Made by a program: the position numbers and the translations under genes
Notes under the pieces: generated by a model
Seen by the model: only the letters and a program-made list of their open reading frames with translations
What the model was told of the DNA's origin: nothing
Databases searched by the model: none
Assembly: GCF_026162625.1 (NCBI RefSeq)
Contig: NZ_JAOTBD010000004.1
Span: 124,001 to 188,000, forward strand
DNA length: 64,000 bases
Direction: 5' to 3'
Source of the DNA: Paracoccus beibuensis
GTDB taxonomy: Bacteria > Pseudomonadota > Alphaproteobacteria > Rhodobacterales > Rhodobacteraceae
Shown here: positions 47,211 through 55,626 of the stretch, one piece after another
Numbering within the stretch: the first letter of the stretch is position 1
How the letters are laid out: every line of letters begins with the position of its first letter

Positions 47211-47633
47211 TCAGTCGTCGCGGTGAACGCGTTCCTTGCGCTCGTGACGCTCCTGCGCCTCCAGCGTCATGGTGGCAATGGGGCGGGCGTCAAGGCGGCG
47301 CAGGCTGATCGGCTCTCCGGTCATCTCGCAATAGCCGTAATCGCCCGTCTCGATGCGGCGCAGCGCGGCGTCGATCTTGCTGACCAGCTTGCGCTGGCGG
47401 TCCCGGGTGCGAAGTTCCAGCGCGCGGTCGGTTTCCTCGCTGGCGCGGTCGGCCAGGTCGGGCACCGCGCGGGCACTGTCCTGAAGACCTTCCAGCGTCT
47501 CGGCCGACTGGTCCAGCAGCTCCTGTTTCCAGGCTTCGAGTTTCCGCCGGAAGTATTCCAGCTGGCGGTCGTTCATGAAGGGCTCGTCCTCGGCGGGACG
47601 ATAGTCCTGGGGCAGGAAGGTCTGGGCTTTCAT
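47211..47633 (-). CDS. dksA: DksA-family RNA polymerase-binding protein without zinc-finger cysteines
   Basis: 140 aa. N-terminal AQTFLPQDYRPAEDEPFM, the coiled-coil with the acidic tip DLADRASEETDRALELRTRDR (split near residue 75), and a C-terminal TraR/DksA fold YGYCEMTGEPISLRRLDARP. Of the four zinc-binding Cys of E. coli DksA only the first is kept; the second is Thr and the last pair is lost. Zinc-free DksA variants exist in Rhodobacter and Pseudomonas (DksA2). It binds the RNAP secondary channel and cooperates with ppGpp. AGGAC lies upstream. Divergent from the MoxR gene. Confidence 0.93.
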   Translation of the reverse strand: MKAQTFLPQDYRPAEDEPFMNDRQLEYFRRKLEAWKQELLDQSAETLEGLQDSARAVPDLADRASEETDRALELRTRDRQRKLVSKIDAALRRIETGDYGYCEMTGEPISLRRLDARPIATMTLEAQERHERKERVHRDD

Positions 47634-47804
47634 ACGTCCTCCGGCGGCGCCGGGCGGAGCAAAGATTCCGGCACCTTGCGCGCCCCCATAAAGTATGACG
47701 TCCTGCTTGTCACTAGGGTTGAAGCTGCTGTCATGCGTATTGTGCAATCCGACACCGCAAAAGGGCTGCTTGCGCCAAGGGTTTCTCGCAAAAGGAGTGT
47801 TTTC

Positions 47805-48647
47805 ATGCAGTTTTCCGGCACCGACCGCTATGTCGCGCCACCCGACCTGGCGATGGCCGTCAACGCGGCCGTCACGCTGGAGCGCCCGCTTCTGGTCAAG
47901 GGAGAGCCGGGGACCGGCAAGACAGAGCTGGCGCGGCAGGTCGCGGCCAGCCTGGCGATGCCGATCATCGAATGGCACGTGAAATCCACTACCAAGGCGC
48001 AGCAGGGCCTCTATGAATACGACGCCGTCAGCCGGTTGCGCGACAGCCAGTTGGGCGACGAACGGGTCCACGACGTCGCGCACTATATCCGCAAGGGCAA
48101 GCTGTGGCAGGCGTTCGAGGCGCCAACGCGTACCGTCCTGCTGATCGACGAGGTCGACAAGGCCGATATCGAATTCCCGAACGACCTTCTGCAGGAACTC
48201 GACCGGATGGAGTTCCACATCTACGAGACCGGAGAGACCGTCCGCGCCAAACATCGCCCTGTCGTCATAATCACCTCGAACAACGAGAAAGAGCTGCCGG
48301 ACGCCTTCCTGCGCCGCTGCTTTTTCCACTACATCCGCTTCCCCGACGCCGACACGCTGAAGGCCATCGTCGAGGTGCATTTCCCCGGCCTCAGACCCGC
48401 CCTTCTGGACGCGGCGCTCTCGCAATTCGTGGAACTGCGCGATGTGCCGGGCCTGAAGAAGAAACCGTCGACCAGCGAGTTCCTTGACTGGCTCAAGCTG
48501 ATCCTGGCCGAGGACCTGGCGCCCGCGGACCTGAAGCGCGACCCGTCGACCATGCTGCCCCGCCTGCACGGCGCGCTGCTGAAGAACGAACAGGACGTCG
48601 CGCTGTTCGAAAAGCTGGCCTTCATGGCACGGCGGCAGACGCGCTGA
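47805..48647 (+). CDS. MoxR-family AAA+ ATPase
   Basis: 280 aa. Walker A KGEPGTGKTELARQ near residue 35, Walker B VLLIDEVDKADIEFPNDL, sensor 1 IITSNNEKELPDAFLRR, and the MoxR/CoxD style R-finger. MoxR ATPases are chaperone-like and usually work with a von Willebrand factor A protein encoded next door (CoxE-like); here the neighbour is metY, so the partner is elsewhere or absent. A long upstream frame is not used: the ATG at 47805 follows AAAGGAG. Confidence 0.9.
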   Translation: MQFSGTDRYVAPPDLAMAVNAAVTLERPLLVKGEPGTGKTELARQVAASLAMPIIEWHVKSTTKAQQGLYEYDAVSRLRDSQLGDERVHDVAHYIRKGKLWQAFEAPTRTVLLIDEVDKADIEFPNDLLQELDRMEFHIYETGETVRAKHRPVVIITSNNEKELPDAFLRRCFFHYIRFPDADTLKAIVEVHFPGLRPALLDAALSQFVELRDVPGLKKKPSTSEFLDWLKLILAEDLAPADLKRDPSTMLPRLHGALLKNEQDVALFEKLAFMARRQTR

Positions 48648-48703
48648 TCGTTGGCGCACGGGCGCGGCCCCGCTAAGCTGGCCGCACCATCAGGAGGGAT
48701 GAC

Positions 48704-49990
48704 ATGACCCAGAACCACGGCTTCGACACGCTTGCCATCCATGCGGGTGCCGCCGCCGATCCGGCCACCGGCGCGCGGCAGGTGCCGATCTATCAAACCA
48801 CGGCCTATGCCTTTCGCGACGCCGAACACGCCGCGCGGCTTTTCAACCTGCAAAAGGTGGGTTTCATCTATTCGCGCCTGACGAACCCGACGGTCGCGGC
48901 GCTGCAATCGCGCATCGCCGCGCTCGAGGGCGGCGCAGGGGCGGTCTGCTGTTCGTCCGGCCACGCCGCCCAGATCATGGCGCTGTTCCCGCTGATGGAG
49001 CCGGGGCGCAACATCGTGGCCTCGACCCGCCTTTACGGCGGGACGGTCACGCAGTTCAGCCACACGATCCGCCGCTTTGGCTGGAAGGCGCGCTTCGTCG
49101 ACATCGACGACCCCGACGCGCTGCGGACGGCCATTGACGGCGACACGCGGGCGATCTTCTGCGAGTCGATCGGCAACCCCGGCGGCCATGTCGCGGACAT
49201 CCCCGCAATCGCCGCGGTGGCGGATGCGGCGGGCATCCCGCTGATCGTCGACAACACGCTGGCGACGCCCTACCTCTGCCGCCCGATCGAGATGGGCGCC
49301 ACGCTGGTTGTCCACAGTCTGACGAAGTACATGACCGGGAACGGTACCGTGACGGGCGGGGTCGTCGTGGACAGCGGCAAGTTCGACTGGTCGGCCAGCG
49401 ACAAGTTCCCCAGCCTTTCGGCGCCCGAGCCCGCCTATCACGGCATGACGTTCCACGAGACCTTCGGATCGCTCGCCTTCACCTTCCACGGCATCGCCAT
49501 CGGGCTGCGCGACCTCGGCATGACGATGAACCCGCAAGGTGCGCATTACACGCTGATGGGGATCGAGACCCTGGGCCTGCGGATGGAGCGCCACGTCGCG
49601 AACGCCCAGAAGGTCGCGGAATGGCTGCAGGCCGATCCGCGGGTTGAAACGGTGACCTATGCCGGGCTGGACAGCTCGCCCTGCAGTGCGACGGCGCGGC
49701 GGCTTTACCCGAAGGGCGCGGGGGCGCTGTTCACCTTCGCGATCAAGGGCGGATATGCGGCGGCGGTCAGGCTGGTCGATGCGCTGCAACTGTTTAGCCA
49801 TGTCGCCAACCTGGGCGACGCGCGGTCGCTGGTGATCCATTCGGCCTCGACCACGCACCGGCAACTGACCGAAGACCAGCAGCGCGCCGCAGGCGCCGCG
49901 CCCGAGGTCGTGCGCCTGTCGGTGGGGATCGAGGATCCCGACGACCTGATCGCGGATCTGGACCAGGCGCTGGCCAAGGCGACCGCCTGA
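48704..49990 (+). CDS. metY: O-acetylhomoserine aminocarboxypropyltransferase (MetY)
   Basis: 428 aa Cys/Met-metabolism PLP enzyme. GFDTLAIHAGAAADPATGARQVPIYQTTAY split at the N terminus, IYSRLTNPTVAALQ, CCSSGHAAQIMAL, and the Schiff-base Lys in VHSLTKYMTGNGTV near residue 210. The long insertion with WSASDKFPSLSAPEPAYHG is the hallmark of the OAH sulfhydrylase subgroup rather than MetB or MetC. It makes homocysteine directly from O-acetylhomoserine and sulfide. The leader holds a GCGGCC/GGCCGC hairpin (48663-48684) just before the ribosome site GGAGG; no known SAM riboswitch fold was seen. Confidence 0.93.
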   Translation: MTQNHGFDTLAIHAGAAADPATGARQVPIYQTTAYAFRDAEHAARLFNLQKVGFIYSRLTNPTVAALQSRIAALEGGAGAVCCSSGHAAQIMALFPLMEPGRNIVASTRLYGGTVTQFSHTIRRFGWKARFVDIDDPDALRTAIDGDTRAIFCESIGNPGGHVADIPAIAAVADAAGIPLIVDNTLATPYLCRPIEMGATLVVHSLTKYMTGNGTVTGGVVVDSGKFDWSASDKFPSLSAPEPAYHGMTFHETFGSLAFTFHGIAIGLRDLGMTMNPQGAHYTLMGIETLGLRMERHVANAQKVAEWLQADPRVETVTYAGLDSSPCSATARRLYPKGAGALFTFAIKGGYAAAVRLVDALQLFSHVANLGDARSLVIHSASTTHRQLTEDQQRAAGAAPEVVRLSVGIEDPDDLIADLDQALAKATA

Positions 49991-50026
49991 GGGTGCGGAC
50001 CGGGATGCTGCCCCCGGTCCGCCCGA

Positions 50027-50917
50027 TCAGTTCGCGGGCGCTTCGGGCAGTGGTTCCTCGATGCCGGGAACGATCGGCTCGTCCGGCGCGGGGGCGGCGT
50101 CACCCGGCATGGGCGGCACGACTTCGGGCGCGTCCTTGCCGTGACCGTGGCGCTTGCCGTGGTGCATCGGCGCGCAGGCTCCGTCGCCGGTCAGGCCGTA
50201 TTCGATCTCGACCTGCGCCGACATCTCGACCTCTCCGGGCTGCACCGGCACCGACTCGGCCATCGCGGCATCCATGCGCATCATCGGGCGCGGACCGCCG
50301 CCGCCGGTCGCGACATCGCGCAGGGCGATGATCGGGCCAAGCGTCGTGCCGGAGGCCTCGGCCAGAACCTCGGCCTTGCGGCGCGCATCGGCGACCGCGT
50401 CGCGGCGCGCCTGGTCCAGCGCCTCGGCGCCGTCCTCGCGGCTGAAGGTGATGCCGTTGATCTCGTTCGCGCCGGCCGCGACGATTGCGTCCAGAACCTC
50501 TCCGGTGCGGGCCAGGTCGGTCACGCGCACGCTGACGATGTTGCTGGCCTGATAGCCGGTGACCTCGGGCGCCTGGTTCTCGGGATAGTTCATCATCGGG
50601 TTCAGGGTCAGCCCCGAAGTCTGGATCTGCGTCTCGTCGATGCCGGCGCCGCGCAGCGCCTCGATGACGGCCGCCTGCTGGTCCGAATTCAGGCGCATCG
50701 CCTCGGCCGCACTGTCGGCCTGCGTCGTTACGCCCAACTGCACAGTCGCCATGTCCGGCGCGACGCGGGATTGTCCTTCGCCGCTGACCGTCAGGCGCGA
50801 GGGTCCGGCCATGCCGCAGGACTGGGCGGCCGCCGCAAGAGGGGCTGCGGCAAGCACCGCGACGGCCCCGGACAAGGCCAGCCGGCGAACACGGGAGGAT
50901 GTGAAGATCGGTCGCAT
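50027..50917 (-). CDS. SIMPL-domain (DUF541) exported protein
   Basis: 296 aa. Signal peptide (RRLALSGAVAVLAAAPLAAAA), then a SIMPL/DUF541 domain: LTVSGEGQSRVAPDMATVQL, GIDETQIQTSGLTLNP, YQASNIVSVRVTDL, GANEINGITFS, ARRDAVADARRKAEVLAEA. The last 60 residues are Pro/Glu-rich and preceded by a His-rich stretch (HHGKRHGHGKD), a possible metal site. Periplasmic, function not established; the domain is linked to stress tolerance in related bacteria. Start at 50917 has AAGGAC upstream. Confidence 0.88.
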   Translation of the reverse strand: MRPIFTSSRVRRLALSGAVAVLAAAPLAAAAQSCGMAGPSRLTVSGEGQSRVAPDMATVQLGVTTQADSAAEAMRLNSDQQAAVIEALRGAGIDETQIQTSGLTLNPMMNYPENQAPEVTGYQASNIVSVRVTDLARTGEVLDAIVAAGANEINGITFSREDGAEALDQARRDAVADARRKAEVLAEASGTTLGPIIALRDVATGGGGPRPMMRMDAAMAESVPVQPGEVEMSAQVEIEYGLTGDGACAPMHHGKRHGHGKDAPEVVPPMPGDAAPAPDEPIVPGIEEPLPEAPAN

Positions 50918-51117
50918 CAAGGGTCCTTTCTGATCGCGCAATCGCTGAAGACTTGATGCCCCGCCGATCACCGGCTGCCTAGCCCCCGGCGCCGCGAATC
51001 CGATCACAGATGTGGCAGTTCTTCTTTCAACGATCCACAATTTGCGGTAGAGATCGGATTGAGGACAACGACATCGCGCGCAATGATCGCACGGTGCAGA
51101 TCGAGCAACGAACACAC

Positions 51118-54033
51118 ATGAATCAGCACGCCGCGCATCCGGAATTCGCCATGAGCTTCACGCAGGAGGCGGTACAACTCGAATACCGGGACGGTCCCGG
51201 CTGGCAGGTGCTGGGACAGGCGCCCTTCTCGGGGCGCGACATCGCCGGCGCGCTGCACGCGCTGCGCCTGCAGGCAGGCCCCGGCGTCGGAGAGCCGGAT
51301 ACTGTGCTGGTGATCCCCGACGACCAGATCCTCTATACCGTGCTGACGGTGCCCTTCGGCTCTGACACCGCAGCGACGATCGCCAAGGCACTCGAGGCCT
51401 CGACGCCATATCATTCCGGCGACCTGGCCTTCGACTGGTGCCCGGCCGCAAACGGCGACATCGAAACGCTGCGCGTCGCCGCCGTCGCGCGCCGCACCTT
51501 GGATGAGGCCGAGGAGTTCGCCCGCGCCCAGGGCTTCCGGCCGTCGGGATTCCAGGCGCGGCCGGGCGATGACCGGTTTGACGGGCAGCCGGATTTCGGG
51601 CCGTCGCGGTTGGCGCAGGACCAGGTGGGCCGCCGCCCCTTCAGCGAACCCGACCTGACGCAGGCCCGCGTGACTGCTCCCCGGATCGAGGTCGAGCAAT
51701 CGAGTGAGGCCGTGGGACCGGTCCTGCCGGTGGTGTCCCGCATCATCCCGCACGTCGTGATGGAAGATCGCGAAGCGGCCCCTCCTGCCGCCGTGGCGCA
51801 GGCCCCAACTGTCGAAGGGGGATCAGCCGTGATCCGCCACGGGCAAGGGCCGCTGACGGCCAAGCGGCTGTCGCCCAGGGCCGAGGCCGTTCACTCGCGC
51901 GCCGCGGCCGCCCGCGCGCAGCGGAGCAGCGTATCCACGACCGAGATCGCCACCTCAGGCGGCCTCGTTTCCCGCCTGCGCGGCATGGACCCTGCCCGTC
52001 TGCCGATCATGGTCGCGGCGCTGGCCCTGGTGCTTGTCGCCGCGCTCATCTATTTCGGCCGACCGGTGCCCGAACCCGCCACCGCCCCCGACGTCGCAGA
52101 GACAGTGGCACCTGCGCCGCAGGTCGCCACTGCTCCGGCCACCGAGCCTGAACCCGCACCGACCGAGGCTCCGTCGGGTCAGGATGCTCTGAGCCGCGCC
52201 CTCGCCGAAGCGATGGCAGACCCTGAAGACGCCGCTGTGCCCCAAGCGCCTGCGGCGGTCGACGCCGCAGCGGCTGAACCTGTCGCACCCGAGGTGGCGC
52301 CAGCGCCTGCGATGCCCCTCGCACCCACGGCCGAGGCGTCAGCTGAAGCCGACCTGCCGCAGCCGTTCGCAGACGCCCCGGACGCAGGTGACCTCGGCGA
52401 AACGGGTGCGTCGATCGCCGGTCCCGCCGCCGAGATCGTTGCCGAAGCTGCGCCGACAGCTTCGACTGCGTCGGCGCCCGATGCTGTCGCGCCTCAGCCA
52501 GCGCCCGTTGCGGATGCGACCCAGGCCGCGCCGGCGACCGGAACGGCACCACCGGCAACCACGGCCATCCCTGCGACCGCGGCAAGCGCGCCACAGGCAC
52601 CGACGGCCGCCCGCCCAGCAGGTCGGCTTGCGACGTCGCAGCGCCCGCCGCGGGCGACGCCGGCCTCGGCCAGTGCTCCGGCGCTTCCGGACAGCCGGCC
52701 GCGCGTGCCGTCGAACCCGCTGCCCTACGATGCGGCCACGCAGACGCAGCCCGCGCGACCGTCGGGGTCACGGCCTCCGGCACGGCCGACGCCTGCTGCG
52801 GCCGAGGCTCCGGCGCCTGCGGCCGCTGCGCCGTCCCCCGCGCCAGCGCCGGCACCCACGGCCGCGCGTCCGCCCAGCCCCACCCAGCGCCAGGCCGCTC
52901 CGGCGGCGGCCGAACCCGCCGCGCCCATTGCCGCCGGGTCCCCGCGCCCACCGTCGCGCCCCGCGAACCTGTCGCAGCTTGAGGAAGGCAGCACGGCTGA
53001 AGATGATCAGCCCCGTCGCCTGACCGAGGCCGAGAAGGACCAGGTCCGCCAGCAGCTGCGCGACCTGCGGACGGCGCAAGCCGATGCCGCGCCGCTGTCC
53101 AAGGCCGAGCGTGGCCTGGTCTTCCAACTGGCCGATGCCCGGCCAAGCCGGAAGCCCGTCTCGCTGCGCGCGCCTTCGCAACAGGCGGTCGAGAACGCAG
53201 TGTCGGAAGCCGTCGCGTCCTCACGGCCCGCCAGCCGCGCCAGCACCGCCGCAGTGGAACCTGCCCCTTCGGCATCTGCTGGCATCGGGCGGTCAGCCCG
53301 CCCACGCAGCAAACCCGGAGGCGGAGCGTCCGCCGACGCCGTCGAGGCGGCGATCGCCTCGGCCATCGAGCAAAGTCCCGCATCGCCGGGCGCCGTGGCG
53401 CTGACGGCTCTGACGTCATCCGCGCTTCCGCCCCGCCGCGCTGCCGGGGCGGCCGTCAACGCGATGGTGGCGACAGCCGCGCCGGTCGCGGCAGCCGTGC
53501 CGTCCTCGGCCGACCTGCGTGCGGCAGCCGAGGCTCAGGCGATGGAGGCCAGCCGCGCCGAACAGCTGCGCCAGGATGCCGAACTGCAGGCGCAGGCCGA
53601 GGCGCGCGCGCGGTCGCAGGCCGCCGCCGACGCGCGGGCCGAGGCGCAGGCCCGCGCCGCCGCCGAGGCCCGCGCCCGTGCGCAGGCCGAGGCCGAGGCG
53701 CGGGCCGCCGCCGCCCGCAACCAGAACTATCGCCCCCCAGAGGTTGACAACGAACCCGACGTCGTCGCCGCCGTTCCTCAAAATGCAGTCGGCAATGCCG
53801 GGGCCAGCGCGACGGTGTCGGACGGCATCCGGCTGAACAGCACACAGATCATCGGTACCATCGGCGCGGGACAGGCCAGCCGCGCGCTGGTGCGCCTGTC
53901 GAACGGTCGCGTGCTGACGCTGCGGCTTGGCGACCGCATCAACGGCGGCACGATCACGGCCATCGGTGACAGCCGCATCACCTATCGCAAGGGCAACCAG
54001 GCCCACGCCCTGGGCGTACTGAACGGCCAGTAA
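51118..54033 (+). CDS. large Ala/Pro-rich single-pass protein with GspL/PilM-like and PilP/GspC-like ends
   Basis: 971 aa. Residues about 12-130 resemble the cytoplasmic actin-like segment of GspL/PilM (TVLVIPDDQILYTVLTVPFG, ALEASTPYHSGDLAFDW). One transmembrane helix follows at about 294-316 (IMVAALALVLVAALIYFG). Residues 317-800 are Ala/Pro-rich low complexity, about 800-875 form a charged Ala-rich helix (QAEARARSQAAADARAEAQA), and the last 75 residues look like a PilP/GspC HR domain (QIIGTIGAGQASRALVRLSN, LRLGDRINGGTITAIG). No homologue is named; the domain matches are by eye. It is monocistronic; divergent from the SIMPL gene. Confidence 0.6.
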   Translation: MNQHAAHPEFAMSFTQEAVQLEYRDGPGWQVLGQAPFSGRDIAGALHALRLQAGPGVGEPDTVLVIPDDQILYTVLTVPFGSDTAATIAKALEASTPYHSGDLAFDWCPAANGDIETLRVAAVARRTLDEAEEFARAQGFRPSGFQARPGDDRFDGQPDFGPSRLAQDQVGRRPFSEPDLTQARVTAPRIEVEQSSEAVGPVLPVVSRIIPHVVMEDREAAPPAAVAQAPTVEGGSAVIRHGQGPLTAKRLSPRAEAVHSRAAAARAQRSSVSTTEIATSGGLVSRLRGMDPARLPIMVAALALVLVAALIYFGRPVPEPATAPDVAETVAPAPQVATAPATEPEPAPTEAPSGQDALSRALAEAMADPEDAAVPQAPAAVDAAAAEPVAPEVAPAPAMPLAPTAEASAEADLPQPFADAPDAGDLGETGASIAGPAAEIVAEAAPTASTASAPDAVAPQPAPVADATQAAPATGTAPPATTAIPATAASAPQAPTAARPAGRLATSQRPPRATPASASAPALPDSRPRVPSNPLPYDAATQTQPARPSGSRPPARPTPAAAEAPAPAAAAPSPAPAPAPTAARPPSPTQRQAAPAAAEPAAPIAAGSPRPPSRPANLSQLEEGSTAEDDQPRRLTEAEKDQVRQQLRDLRTAQADAAPLSKAERGLVFQLADARPSRKPVSLRAPSQQAVENAVSEAVASSRPASRASTAAVEPAPSASAGIGRSARPRSKPGGGASADAVEAAIASAIEQSPASPGAVALTALTSSALPPRRAAGAAVNAMVATAAPVAAAVPSSADLRAAAEAQAMEASRAEQLRQDAELQAQAEARARSQAAADARAEAQARAAAEARARAQAEAEARAAAARNQNYRPPEVDNEPDVVAAVPQNAVGNAGASATVSDGIRLNSTQIIGTIGAGQASRALVRLSNGRVLTLRLGDRINGGTITAIGDSRITYRKGNQAHALGVLNGQ

Positions 54034-54036
54034 GGG

Positions 54037-55059
54037 TCAGTCCAGCCGCTCGATGCGGAAGCCTTCCCGCTGCAGCAGCGACAGGACGCCGCGATCGCCC
54101 GGAAGGTGAAGCGCGCCAAAGGCCGCGACGATTCCGCGGTCCTCGGCGGCGGCCGCGGCGGCGCCGTCCAGCAGCGGCCCGATCCACGCCTGGTTCCGGT
54201 CGTTCATCAGCCGCGCTTGCGCCAGGTCCATCTGCCGGTCGACCTCTTCCCGCGAAAGGCCGGAATTGGCATAGGCGTCGAAGCGGCCAAATTCCCAGAT
54301 CTTCCAGACGTCGCCCTCGAAGTAGGCGTCCGTCAGCGTCACGGCATAGTCGTCGGCATAGCCCGCGGCGGGCAGCGAGGCGCGGATCATGTCCAGTTCC
54401 TCTTGCGGCGTCAGGTCGGCGAACAGGGTGAAGACGGTGTCCCAAGGCTCCAGCGCGCGGACCGGGACTGCGGCTTCTTCGGCAACCTTGACCAGCCGGT
54501 GATCCAGCCCTCCTGCCTTGCCGCCCTGCTCGGCCATGGTCCGGATCATGCAGGGAGAGATCCCGAGCATCATCGCCACGTACCAAGGGCGCATCCGGGC
54601 CGTGATGACCGCCGGCGTGCCACGATCTGCCATCGCATCCGCCAGCGCCTGCCATTCCGCGCCCGACAGCCGTTCCGGCAGTGTCGCGCCGCTCTGGTCC
54701 ACCATCAGCGACGGGTCCTCGGCCAAGGCCTTGGTCAGCCGCGCCTCCTCCTCGGGCCCGGCTTCGACATAGAGCGCGTTCCCATCGGCGATGACGGGGC
54801 GCAGGCGGTCGATCATCGGCTGGTGGCGCGCGTCGCCGAAATGATAGGTGCCGATCAGGGTAATGCGCTGGTCGTCTCGTCGGGCCTCGAAGATCAGGCC
54901 CTCGTGGAAGGGCACGTCGACGATGGCTGCCTCGATCGCGTCCATTTGCGCGGCAGGCAAATGGTCGAAGAGGTTCTTGCCCACACACTCGGCGGCGGCC
55001 CCCTGTCCCAGCGTCAACACAACGATCGTCGCGGTGGCGGCAAGGTTCAGTTTCAACAA
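54037..55059 (-). CDS. TraB/GumN-family exported protein
   Basis: 340 aa. Signal peptide (LNLAATATIVVLTLGQGAAA). The TraB/GumN (TIKI-like) domain shows the GxxH motif LIGTYHFGD near residue 70, the Glu of ALYVEAGPEEEA, and the C-terminal GALHLPGDRGVLSLLQREG. TIKI proteins are metalloproteases, but activity of bacterial members is mostly untested. It is convergent with the large Ala/Pro-rich gene, which ends three bases away. Confidence 0.88.
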   Translation of the reverse strand: MLKLNLAATATIVVLTLGQGAAAECVGKNLFDHLPAAQMDAIEAAIVDVPFHEGLIFEARRDDQRITLIGTYHFGDARHQPMIDRLRPVIADGNALYVEAGPEEEARLTKALAEDPSLMVDQSGATLPERLSGAEWQALADAMADRGTPAVITARMRPWYVAMMLGISPCMIRTMAEQGGKAGGLDHRLVKVAEEAAVPVRALEPWDTVFTLFADLTPQEELDMIRASLPAAGYADDYAVTLTDAYFEGDVWKIWEFGRFDAYANSGLSREEVDRQMDLAQARLMNDRNQAWIGPLLDGAAAAAAEDRGIVAAFGALHLPGDRGVLSLLQREGFRIERLD

Positions 55060-55626
55060 CGGCTTTCTCCTTCAGCTTTGTGGCGGAACAGTGCCAGGTC
55101 TTGTCGGTGTGGCAAAATAGCCTTTGCGCCATCGGCGTCACCCCAATCGACCACTTTGGCGTTCGCAGTTCACCGCGGTCAGGAAACTTGATCCTGGTGA
55201 TGCCCACAAGCCGATACAGCGGTCGTTCACCACTCCCTGACGTCGTTCGAGCCGCAAGTGCCTGCTGCCGGCAGGCGGCGTTGCAGGATCAGGCGCGGCA
55301 AGTCAGATCTTCGCCATCTGAGCGTACCTCCCCCGTCCCGTCGTTTCCGACAAGACCTGAGCAGCGCCCTGAGGAACTGCAGGGCGACACAAGCTGCGGA
55401 CATGGGTGGAGGCGGTGCCATGTCCATCTTTGATCGGCGACCGGTGGTGATATTGCCGATGTTCTTCGGGTGCCCCGTCGCTGATCAGGCGTACATCGAT
55501 CGCCGTGATGGCGCCCCTAAGCCGGACCATCCGCTGCGGCGGGCCAAGATCTGTAGGACGCGCCCCTGAAGGACCCCCAGCGGTTACAGGTCCGCGCCAC
55601 CCGATCCTGCCCGGCAGCGCCCGGTT
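55060..55626. other. 567-base stretch without a recognised gene
   Basis: It separates the TraB/GumN gene from the TRAP operon. Short open frames exist on both strands (for example a 75-codon frame on the minus strand, 55303-55530, containing LISDGAPEEHRQYHHRSP), but none has a family match or a convincing ribosome site. The frame may be chance or an old remnant. No terminator or promoter is clear. Confidence 0.5.

Noticed and set aside
46155..47804. N-terminal extension of the MoxR gene
   Set aside because: The frame runs antisense through the FAD monooxygenase and dksA genes; the ATG at 47805 has a strong ribosome site and gives the family start.
48648..48703. SAM-responsive riboswitch upstream of metY
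   Set aside because: Only 56 bases are available and just one short hairpin is seen; conserved SAM-II, SAM-V or SAM/SAH cores are not recognisable.
55303..55530. possible transposase fragment on the minus strand
   Set aside because: No DDE or HTH pattern, no terminal inverted repeats and no target duplication could be found.
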